Positions 8,812 through 16,811 are shown, numbered from the stretch's first letter. The stretch: 64,000 bases of DNA from an uncultured Flavobacteriales bacterium (GCA_937139155.1 CAKZPI010000024.1:17245-81244); one strand, 5' to 3'. Notes: generated by a model not told the origin, from the letters alone. Numbers and translations: made by a program.

Positions 8812-10317
8812 TCAATGAGCATGTCCATGTGCTGGCGCGCCAGCCATCGAGGCCATCTTTACCTGGTAAGCGCCTTTAGTAACCACCCATTCGTCAGCCT
8901 GTAAACCCTGGGTAATGGTTACCTGCTCTCCATTGAATGTACCCACCGTTACGGGGCGCATTTCAAACGCCTCACCTCCGGTTTGTACGACCACTTTATA
9001 GGTGCCAAAATCCTCCAGTAAGGCATCTTTTGGAATCATCAGCCCCATTTCTCCGCTGGAATAACCCAATTGCACTTCTGCCAGGCTGCCCTGTACTGCA
9101 GCTATAGGCGTTTGCACCTCAATGAAAACCGGCAACATGGGATTGTCTTCAGTTACATTCCTTCCCACCGACACCACCTTACCATTTACAGGTAAAATGT
9201 TTCCATCCTCCGCAATCCAGATTTTCTTCGTTTGGGTAATAAGGTTGCGCTTTTCTGGTGCAGCCGTAGCTTTAATCATGCTGGTGAGTTCAGAACCTAC
9301 CGTGAGCAAGGGATGCCCGGCATCCGCAAATCCACCATTCTCCACTAAGATATGCTTCACATAGCCATCAAAGGGAGCGCGAATGGCCACCCCGTTAGCG
9401 CCATAGTTTTTGAGCAATTGCTGATAATTGGCTTGTGCCATTTCATAGCGTTTCTCAACTTCTTCAAACTCAGCATCAGGAACCACCTTCAATTCATGCA
9501 GTTGCTTTTTGCGTTGGTATTCGCTCTTGGCTTGTTCAAATTGGGCTTTGGCCTTTCTTATTTCCGACTCAATGCTGCTCACATTCAAGTCTTCACCACT
9601 AATGCGCATCAACACCTGGCCTTTGCTGATCTCAATGCCTTCCACCATTCCCGGTATTTCATACAAGACATTTCCTGAAGAACCGGCATTCAGTGTGCGT
9701 TGGGTTCCGGGGGCCGGCATCCACTTTCCGGCCAGTTTCACCATGCCATAGACCGTGTCCTTGAGTGCAGGTGCCGTTTGAAAATCGATCTTCCAGGCTT
9801 GTTCCTTTAGAAAACTGATTTCCGGTTCACTCTGCTCGCGGTTGGAAAGTGCTTCAGTAACAGCTTCATCATTTGGATACACATTCACCATTCCGGCATC
9901 AATACGTTCATTGAGCCCCGGAGCTTTCAACTCAAAAAACAATTGATATTCCCCAGCTTCCTTGGGTTGCAAAGCAGGAGTGAAAATTCCAGGGGATGAA
10001 GGTGCTTCCACCGTGTGGCGAATACCAGAGTTCCCTTTTATCAGGCTAACAGTCACACTTCCCTCAGTTTCGGGTTTGTGACCGTCCAGCTTGGTAAAAT
10101 GTGCTGCAAACCGGCTGGAATGACCAACAACCAATGCCGGGTATTCCACAAACAACTCCACATTTTCCGTCCAAATGGTGGTGTCCACACTTAGCTCACT
10201 GCCATGGGCGTGTCCATGAGCATTCTCTTCATGTGCGTGACCAGTCTCAGTGGTTTGGTTGCAAGCTGCCAGGACCAGAATGATGAATGTTAAATTATAA
10301 ATGTTGAATGTTCTCAT
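8812..10317 (-). CDS. czcB: RND efflux periplasmic adaptor (CzcB-like lipoprotein)
   Basis: 501 residues from ATG 10317; this start gives a clean lipoprotein signal (hydrophobic run ending LAAC, Cys19), whereas an upstream ATG at 10377 adds an unlikely charged leader. It bridges the RND pump and the outer-membrane channel. Visible parts: a His-rich N-terminal stretch (GHAHEENAHGHAHGSE), lipoyl-like half motifs around a coiled coil (EIRKAKAQFEQAKSEYQRKK), AIRAPFDGYVKHILVENG, beta-barrel and membrane-proximal domains, and a His-rich tail (HGHAH). Both His clusters suggest metal capture in the periplasm, as reported for CzcB relatives. It is transcribed with the genes on either side. Confidence 0.92.
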   Translation of the reverse strand: MRTFNIYNLTFIILVLAACNQTTETGHAHEENAHGHAHGSELSVDTTIWTENVELFVEYPALVVGHSSRFAAHFTKLDGHKPETEGSVTVSLIKGNSGIRHTVEAPSSPGIFTPALQPKEAGEYQLFFELKAPGLNERIDAGMVNVYPNDEAVTEALSNREQSEPEISFLKEQAWKIDFQTAPALKDTVYGMVKLAGKWMPAPGTQRTLNAGSSGNVLYEIPGMVEGIEISKGQVLMRISGEDLNVSSIESEIRKAKAQFEQAKSEYQRKKQLHELKVVPDAEFEEVEKRYEMAQANYQQLLKNYGANGVAIRAPFDGYVKHILVENGGFADAGHPLLTVGSELTSMIKATAAPEKRNLITQTKKIWIAEDGNILPVNGKVVSVGRNVTEDNPMLPVFIEVQTPIAAVQGSLAEVQLGYSSGEMGLMIPKDALLEDFGTYKVVVQTGGEAFEMRPVTVGTFNGEQVTITQGLQADEWVVTKGAYQVKMASMAGAPAHGHAH

Positions 10318-10395
10318 CTGTAGATTTTTAAATGGTTGAATTGCAATTATTCTGTCTATTAATTTCCAATTCATCATTCCTCATTCATAATTAGA

Positions 10396-10650
10396 CTAGT
10401 GTTGATGATCTTGTCCATCCTCGTGTTCATGTTCGTGATGATCCTCTGTCGCGGTTGAATCTTCACCTACGGTAAACTCTTCTTGCTCGTGATGGTGTTC
10501 ACCATTCTCATTTTCATGACCGTGTTCTTCACCTTCGTGCATATGGGTATCACTGCCGTGTTCATGGCCATGCTCCTCTTGGTTTGCACCTGGGTTGCAC
10601 CCAAAGGTTAAAGCCAATACTGCTATAATTAGACTTACTTTAATTTTCAT
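10396..10650 (-). CDS. small His/Glu-rich metal-binding lipoprotein
   Basis: 84 residues from ATG 10650 (the open frame extends further upstream but overlaps czcC). The signal MKIKVSLIIAVLALTFGC ends in a lipobox with Cys18. The rest is low-complexity and dominated by His, Glu and Asp (EEHGHEHGSDTHMHEGEE, then HEHEHEDGQDHQH). Such composition suits binding of Zn, Co, Ni or Cu at the cell surface or in the periplasm. No fold is recognised. It lies 19 bp after czcC and before czcB in the same operon, so it probably buffers or delivers the metal to the CzcCBA complex; that is inference from position and composition. Confidence 0.75.
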   Translation of the reverse strand: MKIKVSLIIAVLALTFGCNPGANQEEHGHEHGSDTHMHEGEEHGHENENGEHHHEQEEFTVGEDSTATEDHHEHEHEDGQDHQH

Positions 10651-10669
10651 AATTGTTGATTTTTGAGGT

Positions 10670-11854
10670 TTATAATTGATGTTTAAATAATTCAGCCCTG
10701 AGTTGCTGTAACTCCTTTTCAATCTCCAGCATTCGATTTTCAGCCTGTCGGTAAAAGGAAACTTCGCGGTAATAATCCATGAAGGAAATCTCTCCTAGTT
10801 CATAGGACTTTTGTAATAACATTTCACTGTTGAGACCATCCATTGCCTGCTGATATTCTCTGAATTTCTTAATTAAAAGCTGGTATCGCTGAACCTGTGA
10901 AGTGAAATCACTTTTTAAAGAGGTGATGACCTCTGACATATATTTATCGAAGTAATTGATTTCTGCCTCAGCCATCTTTACCTGACTGCGGCCACTCCAA
11001 AGAGGAATGCTGATACCACCGTAAAAACCTGAGTAATTACTTCCCGCTACTCCCTGATAATTATACCCGGCTGTAATATCCGGCAATAGCTGGTTTCGTT
11101 CAACTTTCAGCCGTTGCTCTGCTACTTGTTTCTCTTGTTCCAGCAGTGCTATCTGTGCATCCTGGTTTAGCCGTTCATTCCACAGGCTATCCGGTGTAGG
11201 AATTTCAATGGTGTTTGGATAAGTGGTTAAAACAAGGTCAATCTCATTTCCTCCGTTCAAAGCCTGCAACTCTTGAGCAATATTCATCTCTCGAGTGCTC
11301 AGCTCTTCCAATGCAAACTGCTGGTCAAGCCACACGAGCTTCGCCTTGTTTCTATCAAGAATACCCGTCTGCCCCTTCTCAAAAAGGGTTTCCACCTGCC
11401 CGTACACTTTTTGGGTTTGTGCCACGCGCTCTTCAACCAAGCCTCTTTGCTTGTTGATATAAACCAGTTCCAATCCCAGTTCTTTAGCATTGAGCAAGAT
11501 TTCCTGCTTTAGCTTCTGGTATTCGCGTTCCAGCCGTTCCTCTTGCTCATCAATCCAATTGCCTCTGGCTGCATAAACTGTAGGAAACTCAAATTGCTGT
11601 GAGATTTGATACTCTGTGTAATCACCGGTATTGTGTTCTCCAAACGGAAGATAAAACGCAGAAGCCTGAGGATCGGGAAGTTTATTCTCCCCTTTGTACT
11701 GCCAGCTTTCACTTTCCATATAGCTACGAAAGGCCGCGAGCTTCTGGTTATTTGCTTCAACAGTTTGCAACAACTCATCTAAAGAAGATTGCTGCGCCTG
11801 CAAAGAACCAACGCATAACGTCAGCCCCAGCAGGACAAAAAATGATTTGTACAT
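10670..11854 (-). CDS. czcC: TolC-family outer-membrane efflux protein (CzcC-like)
   Basis: 394 residues with signal peptide MYKSFFVLLGLTLCVGSLQAQ. It has the long amphipathic helices and repeated layout of TolC-family channels: LDELLQTVEANNQKLAAFRS opening the first repeat, LEREYQKLKQEILLNAKELGLE, LEQEKQVAEQRLKVERNQLLPDITAGYN at the second repeat, and a C-terminal YREVSFYRQAENRMLEIEKE helix. It forms the outer-membrane exit duct for the RND pump downstream. At about 394 residues it is near the length of CzcC proteins. It is the second gene of the minus-strand operon, 66 bp after the His-rich membrane protein. Confidence 0.92.
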   Translation of the reverse strand: MYKSFFVLLGLTLCVGSLQAQQSSLDELLQTVEANNQKLAAFRSYMESESWQYKGENKLPDPQASAFYLPFGEHNTGDYTEYQISQQFEFPTVYAARGNWIDEQEERLEREYQKLKQEILLNAKELGLELVYINKQRGLVEERVAQTQKVYGQVETLFEKGQTGILDRNKAKLVWLDQQFALEELSTREMNIAQELQALNGGNEIDLVLTTYPNTIEIPTPDSLWNERLNQDAQIALLEQEKQVAEQRLKVERNQLLPDITAGYNYQGVAGSNYSGFYGGISIPLWSGRSQVKMAEAEINYFDKYMSEVITSLKSDFTSQVQRYQLLIKKFREYQQAMDGLNSEMLLQKSYELGEISFMDYYREVSFYRQAENRMLEIEKELQQLRAELFKHQL

Positions 11855-11920
11855 AAATGAAATTCTTTAGGTCAATATGAGATAGATTTCCCTGTAAACA
11901 GGAGGAAATCAAAGATTCAA

Positions 11921-12412
11921 TTAACCTAAAGCAGGGGGAGCCCGGAGGCCGTGGGAGGAAGTTTGAAATTGACTCGAAAGAAGCCAGTATGAAGCCTGAT
12001 GCTTGACAGGTCTATTAAAGAGTCGATCAGGAAGCCTCCATTGACTTGCTGAATGACAAATATCAACTTCAACTTTCGATAGAGCATTATCCTTGGCAGT
12101 TGCTCTATAAACAAGATTATGCTGATGTCCATCAAAGCCTGAATGACTATGGGTCTGAATTAAAGAAACAAGAACTGAACTATTGTCAGACGCACCTGGA
12201 GTATTTTGATCCTCATCTTTCTCTTCCGAGTGGTCATGAGAGTGATGATGGTCTCCATGGTGATGATGGTCTTCACCTGTAACCTGAACAACCTGCTTAT
12301 GGCTATGATGCGAATGAGGAATGAAATCATGTAGCAACAACAGCGCGTATGCACTTAAAAAGAATAATGACAATATGCTACGGTATGATCTCACAAGTAC
12401 AAAGAAAGCCAT
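11921..12412 (-). CDS. His-rich small membrane/secreted protein heading the czc operon
   Basis: 163 residues from ATG 12412. An N-terminal hydrophobic segment (ILSLFFLSAYALLLLHDFIPH) is followed by a strongly His-rich region (HSHHSHKQ, then DHHHHGDHHHSHDHSEEKDED). The C-terminus ends in LRAPPALG, an ending I recall from small Bacteroidota proteins found beside CzcA systems, though I cannot name the family with certainty. Role unknown; the composition indicates metal binding outside the cytoplasm, comparable in position to CzcI-type helpers. It is the first gene of the operon, so its 5' side should hold the promoter. An alternative start at 12469 is less likely because it puts a long polar leader before the signal. 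Confidence 0.65.
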   Translation of the reverse strand: MAFFVLVRSYRSILSLFFLSAYALLLLHDFIPHSHHSHKQVVQVTGEDHHHHGDHHHSHDHSEEKDEDQNTPGASDNSSVLVSLIQTHSHSGFDGHQHNLVYRATAKDNALSKVEVDICHSASQWRLPDRLFNRPVKHQASYWLLSSQFQTSSHGLRAPPALG

Positions 12413-12469
12413 AATAGTTGATACTCCAAAAAACCTCCCTCCAATGCCACGTGCCTCCAGAAGGTTCAT

Positions 12470-13431
12470 TTCTTTCAGTCATGCATTCAGTCAGGTTCCG
12501 CGAAGCTCCACCCTTCCTTCATTTCTTCCTTCTCTTCATTCACCAGCTTCCGTCACCGCGCAGCAAGAGTAGCGCCTTCTCTTCATTCCGCTAAAGCTCC
12601 ATTCCGTTCAGTTGCCACACTTGCTTAACCAGCCGCACAAAACGCAGGAAAAGCGGTGTTCGTCTTCCTCCTTCGGCAAAGTATCATGCCAGGCCGTTTC
12701 TACAGCCTTCCACTAAGCGTTAATTTCATAAGGTGTTCCAGGTAGTATCACGCCCTACGGGTGCCTTTCAGGCAGCCTGTCATGCTACTTGCAGCTCAGT
12801 CGTCATTCTCACGGCAGCCTACTCTGTCCTGCTGTCCCGCTTCATTACATTTCGTTGCGAGCCCTCACTTCATTCCATTCAGCCGGACAGCAGTCCACCG
12901 GCTGCCCATAATTTTGCTCGCCTGCGGGTCGCTGCGGGCTGCGGGCTGTCATATTTTTTGTATTCAGGGCGAAATAATCGATTTTCAAAGGTTGCCCTGA
13001 AAAGCAACAAAAAAACACGCCAGCCCTTGTGTAAGTCCTTCCTCAAGCCTCGGCTCTTTCCGGTCTCCGCTAAAGCTCCGCCCTCCAATCGCCTCCGTTT
13101 TCGTCAGTCCACATATGTCGCCCAGCCGCCTTCGTACCTCAGGCTATCTCTGTTCTCCACCCTTGCTCCACTCGCAGGTCGGCTCGCTAAAGCTTGTCTG
13201 GCGGTCCGCAATCCGTTTGTTCCTCACTCATTGCAGCCGCCAGCCAGCCGTTTGGCCGCAGGCGCTTTTTCCTGCGTTTCCCCACCGCACAACCCCGACC
13301 GCAGACAACACCTCGATTTCGAAAGCAATTTCAGTTGGATAAGAACTCCATTTCCACCTCCGTTTAATCTTACCTAATTTGCAACGATTGCAAAGTTTGC
13401 AAACCTTGCATTTTAATTCATTCACTTATAT
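12470..13431. other. gene-free, G+C-rich stretch of about 960 bp
   Basis: No convincing gene on either strand. A long plus frame (12733-13377) is open but its product is a Pro/Ser/Arg/Cys-rich string without any recognisable domain or initiation context. The DNA is visibly richer in G+C than its surroundings. Short phrases recur: CGCTAAAGCTCC near 12588 and 13068 and CGCTAAAGCTTG near 13190; GCGGGCTGCGGGCTG is a small tandem at about 12934. I recall similar DNA from mobile elements of Bacteroidota, but I cannot assign it to a named element. It separates the metal-efflux operon from the orphan gene at 13432. Confidence 0.5.
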
Positions 13432-14334
13432 ATGCCCGTTGAGCCAATAGATTTTGAAGCTGACATTGTACAGATAATAAAGGAGCGATTTTCAAGGTGG
13501 GGCCTTCGTTCACCAAAGAAAAATGATCTCTCCGCACTGTTGACTGATTTCTTGACCATCAATGAAAAGCTAATACAAGCCACACCCCGCTCCATATATT
13601 GTAGTCCTGCGTTTGAGAGTGATATTCTTAATCTTCATCCACGTCAAAAGGGGATTATTCAATCAATCTCGAAACGCCTCAAGGAAGGTACTGATATCAA
13701 CCATCATCAAAGCCAGAAACTTCTACAGTCCAGGTTTCACGATCATTTGGTTTATGAATGGAATATTCACCATTTACATTTATCCAATACCCGTAAAGCA
13801 TATTCTTACTTTGTAAAACCCGGGGATCAGTTGCTCTTTACCTACATCGATGATTCTAAGGCAATCTTTTTAGGTATTGACCGTCACCGCCCTGGAGTTT
13901 TTGCCGATACGAAATGGATTGAAATACTTCATGACTACTTTCCCGACACCATTTCTCATTTACGCCTTGACCATATTTCCGATGTTCATCCCAAGGTTAA
14001 TGCGGAAGAACGTCAAACTCTTTGGGATAAAGGTTACACTTTAGGAATGACTAAAGTTAAGGATACTGTCTACTGGAGTTCAGGTGTTGGTAGATCTACA
14101 ACAGGCCATAGTATGATGGTGATGAAGCATGTTGGTCAGATTCTACGTTGGCATTGGAAAATAAAAGAGCAGTTCACCAACCACTTTGATTTAATCTGCG
14201 ACTCTTTCAACTTCAACCCTTCAAAAGCACGCTTCAAGGTAATCCTCGGCCAACAAACATTTGAGGTAGTTGAAATAACAACTCCATCCTCCATTCTTAC
14301 TTGCCCAACATTCTTTGATATTGAGAATGACTAA
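13432..14334 (+). CDS. uncharacterised 300-aa protein
   Basis: I do not recognise a named family. The protein is soluble-looking, with no signal peptide or membrane helix. Visible landmarks: a helical N-terminus (ADIVQIIKERFSRWGLRSP), a middle part KLLQSRFHDHLVYEWNIHHLHLSNTRK, then QLLFTYIDDSKAIFLGIDRHRPGVFAD and TKWIEILHDYFPDTISHLRL. The WxIHHLHLS - LLF - FLGIDRH - W-x-x-x-I-L-H pattern resembles widespread hypothetical proteins I have seen in accessory DNA, and the strand-rich centre could be RelE/ParE-like, but that is weak. It stands alone between two gene-free G+C-rich stretches, so it is probably mobile-element cargo. Coding potential is supported by length and normal residue mix. Confidence 0.7.
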   Translation: MPVEPIDFEADIVQIIKERFSRWGLRSPKKNDLSALLTDFLTINEKLIQATPRSIYCSPAFESDILNLHPRQKGIIQSISKRLKEGTDINHHQSQKLLQSRFHDHLVYEWNIHHLHLSNTRKAYSYFVKPGDQLLFTYIDDSKAIFLGIDRHRPGVFADTKWIEILHDYFPDTISHLRLDHISDVHPKVNAEERQTLWDKGYTLGMTKVKDTVYWSSGVGRSTTGHSMMVMKHVGQILRWHWKIKEQFTNHFDLICDSFNFNPSKARFKVILGQQTFEVVEITTPSSILTCPTFFDIEND

Positions 14335-14834
14335 TTTTCTTGAAGGAGAAAAAACAAAAAAGACAAGCGAATGTAGTCGGGCTCCGCTCAGTCCCTCACT
14401 TTGGTCTGCCAAGGTCAAGCCCTGCGGGTTTTGCATGAAAAATCTCCACCCTACGGGTAGTATTTTTAATCCAAAAACCTTGTCAGTCCAGCCCCGCCCG
14501 CCTGATGTCATGGCTTCTCTTTTCTTTTTTCGGTTTTCTTTTCTCTTAAAAAAATATTGTTGGGGTTGCTCCGGTGATTTGCCCTGGCCTGATCTCTGTA
14601 GCCACCTTTGAAGCTTCCGCAAACTTTTCAGAAATGCAAAAAGAAGGTCTTTTATAGTTGTTCTCCGTTTGCTCTTGAATGCCAAATAAAGCAAGGTTCG
14701 GCAGACGGGCGCAACCCACTCTCAACCAGCACTCTTTACCGCAATTTCACGTCATATTTGTAGTAAGGACAAGGCCGTACCAAGTCCGTGTCAAGTCCGA
14801 AAAATTTGTTTAACCCCATAAAAATTTAAAAGCC
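14335..14834. other. gene-free stretch of about 500 bp upstream of the DUF6266-type gene
   Basis: No supported gene. Two parts are visible: a G+C-rich part (about 14370-14520, including CCCTACGGGT, a phrase also present at about 12752 in the other gene-free block) and a part with ordinary composition after 14600. The octamer CAAGTCCG occurs twice between about 14779 and 14800, just upstream of the next gene. I see no clear TAnnTTTG promoter box with a good upstream element. The shared phrases suggest both gene-free blocks belong to the same mobile module that carries the orphan gene between them. Confidence 0.45.
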
Positions 14835-15476
14835 ATGGGAAAAATTAATCAAGGAATCTTGGGAGGTGTGTCCGGACAGGTAGGAAACGTTATCGGTGGT
14901 ACCTGGAAGGGCATTGACTACTTACGTATCAAGCCCTCAAGTGTAGCAAACCCTAAAACCCCCGATCAGGTCGATCAACGAACCAAGTTCGTGACCGTTT
15001 TGCGATTCTTGCAGCCAATTACTGAGTTCCTCAGGACTGGTTTCAAGAAGTATGCGAGTGGTATGACCCAGTTTAACAGTGCGATGTCATACAACCTGAA
15101 CAACGCCATTACCGGGACTTATCCTAACTACTCTGTTGACTATCCGAATGCGCTGGTCAGTCGAGGAAACCTTGCCGGAGGTGTAAACGGTGCAGCCGCT
15201 TCCACCAACCCTGCTGAGGTTGATTTGTCCTGGGATGATAACTCAGGCTCTGGAGGCGCTCAGGCGACCGATAAGGCACTTATCGTGATCCTGAACCAAA
15301 CTAAGGGAGAAGCAGTGTTTACCACTGCAGGAGCTGCCCGATCAGCTACCGCAGAAACCCTTACTGTGCCTTCTAACTTCACCGGTGATGATGTCGAAGT
15401 GTTCTTAGGCTTCATCTCTGAAGATGGCACCAAAGTCTCCAACAGCTCTTATTTAGGATCAGTAACTGTTGCTTAA
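14835..15476 (+). CDS. DUF6266-type protein
   Basis: 213 residues beginning MGKINQGILGGVSGQVGNVIGG, followed by WKGIDYLRIKPSSVANPKTP and QRTKFVTVLRFLQPI. This opening is characteristic of the Bacteroidota family DUF6266, whose function is unknown. The first half is helical and basic; the second half (from about residue 115) is a strand-rich, Ala/Thr/Ser-rich domain (EVDLSWDDNSGSGGA, then EVFLGFISEDGTKVSNSSY). No signal peptide or membrane helix is seen. The gene is monocistronic, preceded by gene-free DNA and closed by its own terminator, which suits independent cargo. The glycine-rich start and fibronectin-like end might indicate a structural role, which is speculation. Confidence 0.8.
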   Translation: MGKINQGILGGVSGQVGNVIGGTWKGIDYLRIKPSSVANPKTPDQVDQRTKFVTVLRFLQPITEFLRTGFKKYASGMTQFNSAMSYNLNNAITGTYPNYSVDYPNALVSRGNLAGGVNGAAASTNPAEVDLSWDDNSGSGGAQATDKALIVILNQTKGEAVFTTAGAARSATAETLTVPSNFTGDDVEVFLGFISEDGTKVSNSSYLGSVTVA

Positions 15477-15503
15477 TACTGATTGATGTTGCAGATGTCG
15501 GGG

Positions 15504-15534
15504 ACCGCTTCCACTTGGAGGCGGTTCTTTTTTT
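15504..15534 (+). terminator. Rho-independent terminator of the DUF6266-type gene
   Basis: ACCGCTTCC pairs with GGAGGCGGT (one G-U pair) around a 4-base loop and is followed by a run of seven T. It lies 28 bp after the stop codon. Confidence 0.85.
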
Positions 15535-15864
15535 GCCTTACCTTTAACCCTCAAGGAGGGAAGTGTCCATTTCTCGAACTCCCTTAATTGTCCTTTCTTT
15601 ATCCCCTGTTTTCTAAAGCCTTATGATTTCTTGTTGCCCAGTTGTTGCCCGTTTCAGGACATTCGCTCTGAATGGCTTATATAACAGTAGGTTCAGAAAA
15701 CTCGTTACTTTTTGTATCGGGAAATAACGACAGTCATCCGTAAACAAAGACAATTTAAACCACTCTCTTTTAGCTAATTGACTTATTTACCTAGGCGTAG
15801 GTTATCTATATTAATCTTGGTTTTCATAAGTTTTGTTGCGCCATTGTTGGGCAGGTGCCACATT
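15535..15864. other. gene-free stretch with repeated TTGTTGC words
   Basis: About 330 bp without a supported gene between the DUF6266-type gene and the 3' end of the HipA fusion. TTGTTGCCC occurs at 15631-15639 and again at 15642-15650 (11-bp spacing). TTTGTTGCG is at 15832-15840, directly before ATTGTTGGGC. The nonamer TTTGTTGCG is found again at 18110-18118 on the far side of the toxin modules. Possible att-like or recombinase-binding words; nothing proves this. Confidence 0.35.
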
Positions 15865-16686
15865 TTATTCAGAAAACCTAAAGGCTCTGGACTTAAGCTC
15901 ACACTCAGCATTAGAAATACCATATCTTTTGGCAATGCCCCTCCAGTTTTTAACCGAATGGGTTACTTCTTCCATAATTTTGTAAGCACGCTCCTCCTCC
16001 AATCTAAAGAATTTGGCTACCTCCATTGCCAAGTCAAAGTCCAAGACATTATCGCTACCTGAAATGTTCAAACTAAGTCCTGTTCCTGTCTCCACAGGGT
16101 TGATATCGTAGGCCGGAGACAGCACCCAGCCTTCGGAATGAAGTATAAAACCGTGATTTCGCAAATGGTCGTCCGTATTCGATACACTGATGCTAAAAAC
16201 AATTCTTCGCCAAAGCTCTTCCAAATCAGATTTTACATTCCCCCCGTAGGTAGTCAAAAAATCAACAATATCCAGATAACTGGCTCCTTCTTGGCCATCA
16301 ACAAAACCAAGCATGGCCATAGCCGAAGCAAAATGAACTCTTTGTCCATCCGATGTGCGATCGAAGCGTTTGGTTAAAAAAGTATGGTGCTTACTCGAAA
16401 ACTGTTGTGCCTTACATTCTGCCATATTTATTCCGGCAACTTTCGCCAACTCATAGGTTACCGTTTCCCAGGCTCCAATATTAAATTGATCACTGCCACT
16501 TGGGAATTTTGCAATCCATAGATGTCCCTGTTCAATCTTCACTAAAGTACTCCGACCCATCCCGGCACGCTCCGCTACTTGGATGGTGCTCAATTTTCTT
16601 CTGAGACGCGCCAATCGAATATTCTCACCAAGTCCTTCCAATATGCGCTGAATCCTAGGTAATAAAGTCGGGGTCTTGTTTGCCAT
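15865..16686 (-). CDS. HipB-HipA fusion: HTH antitoxin head joined to HipA kinase C-terminal part
   Basis: 273 residues. Residues 1-54 (GENIRLARLRRKLSTIQVAE, RAGMGRSTLVKIEQG) are a Xre/HipB-type helix-turn-helix. From residue 55 (HLWIAKFPSGSDQ) the sequence is HipA: K60 aligns with the ATP-binding Lys181 of E. coli HipA, SNTDDHLRN holds the catalytic Asp (D172) and Asn (N177), and SPAYDINPV the metal-binding Asp (D194). The rest of HipB and the first ~170 residues of HipA, including the Gly-rich P-loop with the autophosphorylated Ser, are absent. Normal systems have a ~90-aa HipB followed by a ~420-aa HipA. The simplest reading is an in-frame deletion fusing the two genes near 16524. Kinase activity is doubtful without the P-loop. 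Confidence 0.8.
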   Translation of the reverse strand: MANKTPTLLPRIQRILEGLGENIRLARLRRKLSTIQVAERAGMGRSTLVKIEQGHLWIAKFPSGSDQFNIGAWETVTYELAKVAGINMAECKAQQFSSKHHTFLTKRFDRTSDGQRVHFASAMAMLGFVDGQEGASYLDIVDFLTTYGGNVKSDLEELWRRIVFSISVSNTDDHLRNHGFILHSEGWVLSPAYDINPVETGTGLSLNISGSDNVLDFDLAMEVAKFFRLEEERAYKIMEEVTHSVKNWRGIAKRYGISNAECELKSRAFRFSE

Positions 16687-16763
16687 AATGTATTATTAAA
16701 GATACAGGTATACGTCTTATGACCCTTTAAACACACGTTATAATTCCGTCCACTAAAACTTTG

Positions 16764-16791
16764 AATATTCCATATCGCGATAAGGAATATT
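16764..16791. promoter_or_regulatory. 28-bp nested palindrome, candidate HipB-type operator
   Basis: AATATTCC (16764-16771) and GGAATATT (16784-16791) are inverted copies. Between them TATCGCGATA (16773-16782) is itself a perfect palindrome. Of 14 symmetric positions 13 pair. The outer arms, TATTCC...GGAATA, resemble the TATCC-N8-GGATA operators known for E. coli HipB, but with a longer spacer. It lies 78 bp upstream of the HipB-HipA fusion start and 135 bp upstream of the mobile mystery A gene, so either could be controlled. Confidence 0.6.
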
Positions 16792-16811
16792 TTATCCTCG
16801 GCATATCCAGT

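Noticed and set aside
10396..10650. His-rich stretch as a possible CRISPR-like or tandem repeat
   Set aside because: The repetition comes from His and Glu codons in a lipoprotein frame; there are no regular unit and spacer lengths.
12733..13377. Open frame of 214 codons on the plus strand in the gene-free block
   Set aside because: Product is a Pro/Ser/Arg/Cys-rich string with no domain, and several other frames are open there too, as expected for stop-poor G+C-rich DNA.
14315..14611. 98-codon plus frame after the orphan gene
   Set aside because: Low-complexity Ser/Pro/Phe product in stop-poor DNA; overlaps the preceding gene end and has no domain.
14221..14694. 157-codon minus frame over the end of the orphan gene and the following gap
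   Set aside because: Overlaps the better-supported plus gene and gives a basic, Trp/Arg-rich string without recognisable features.
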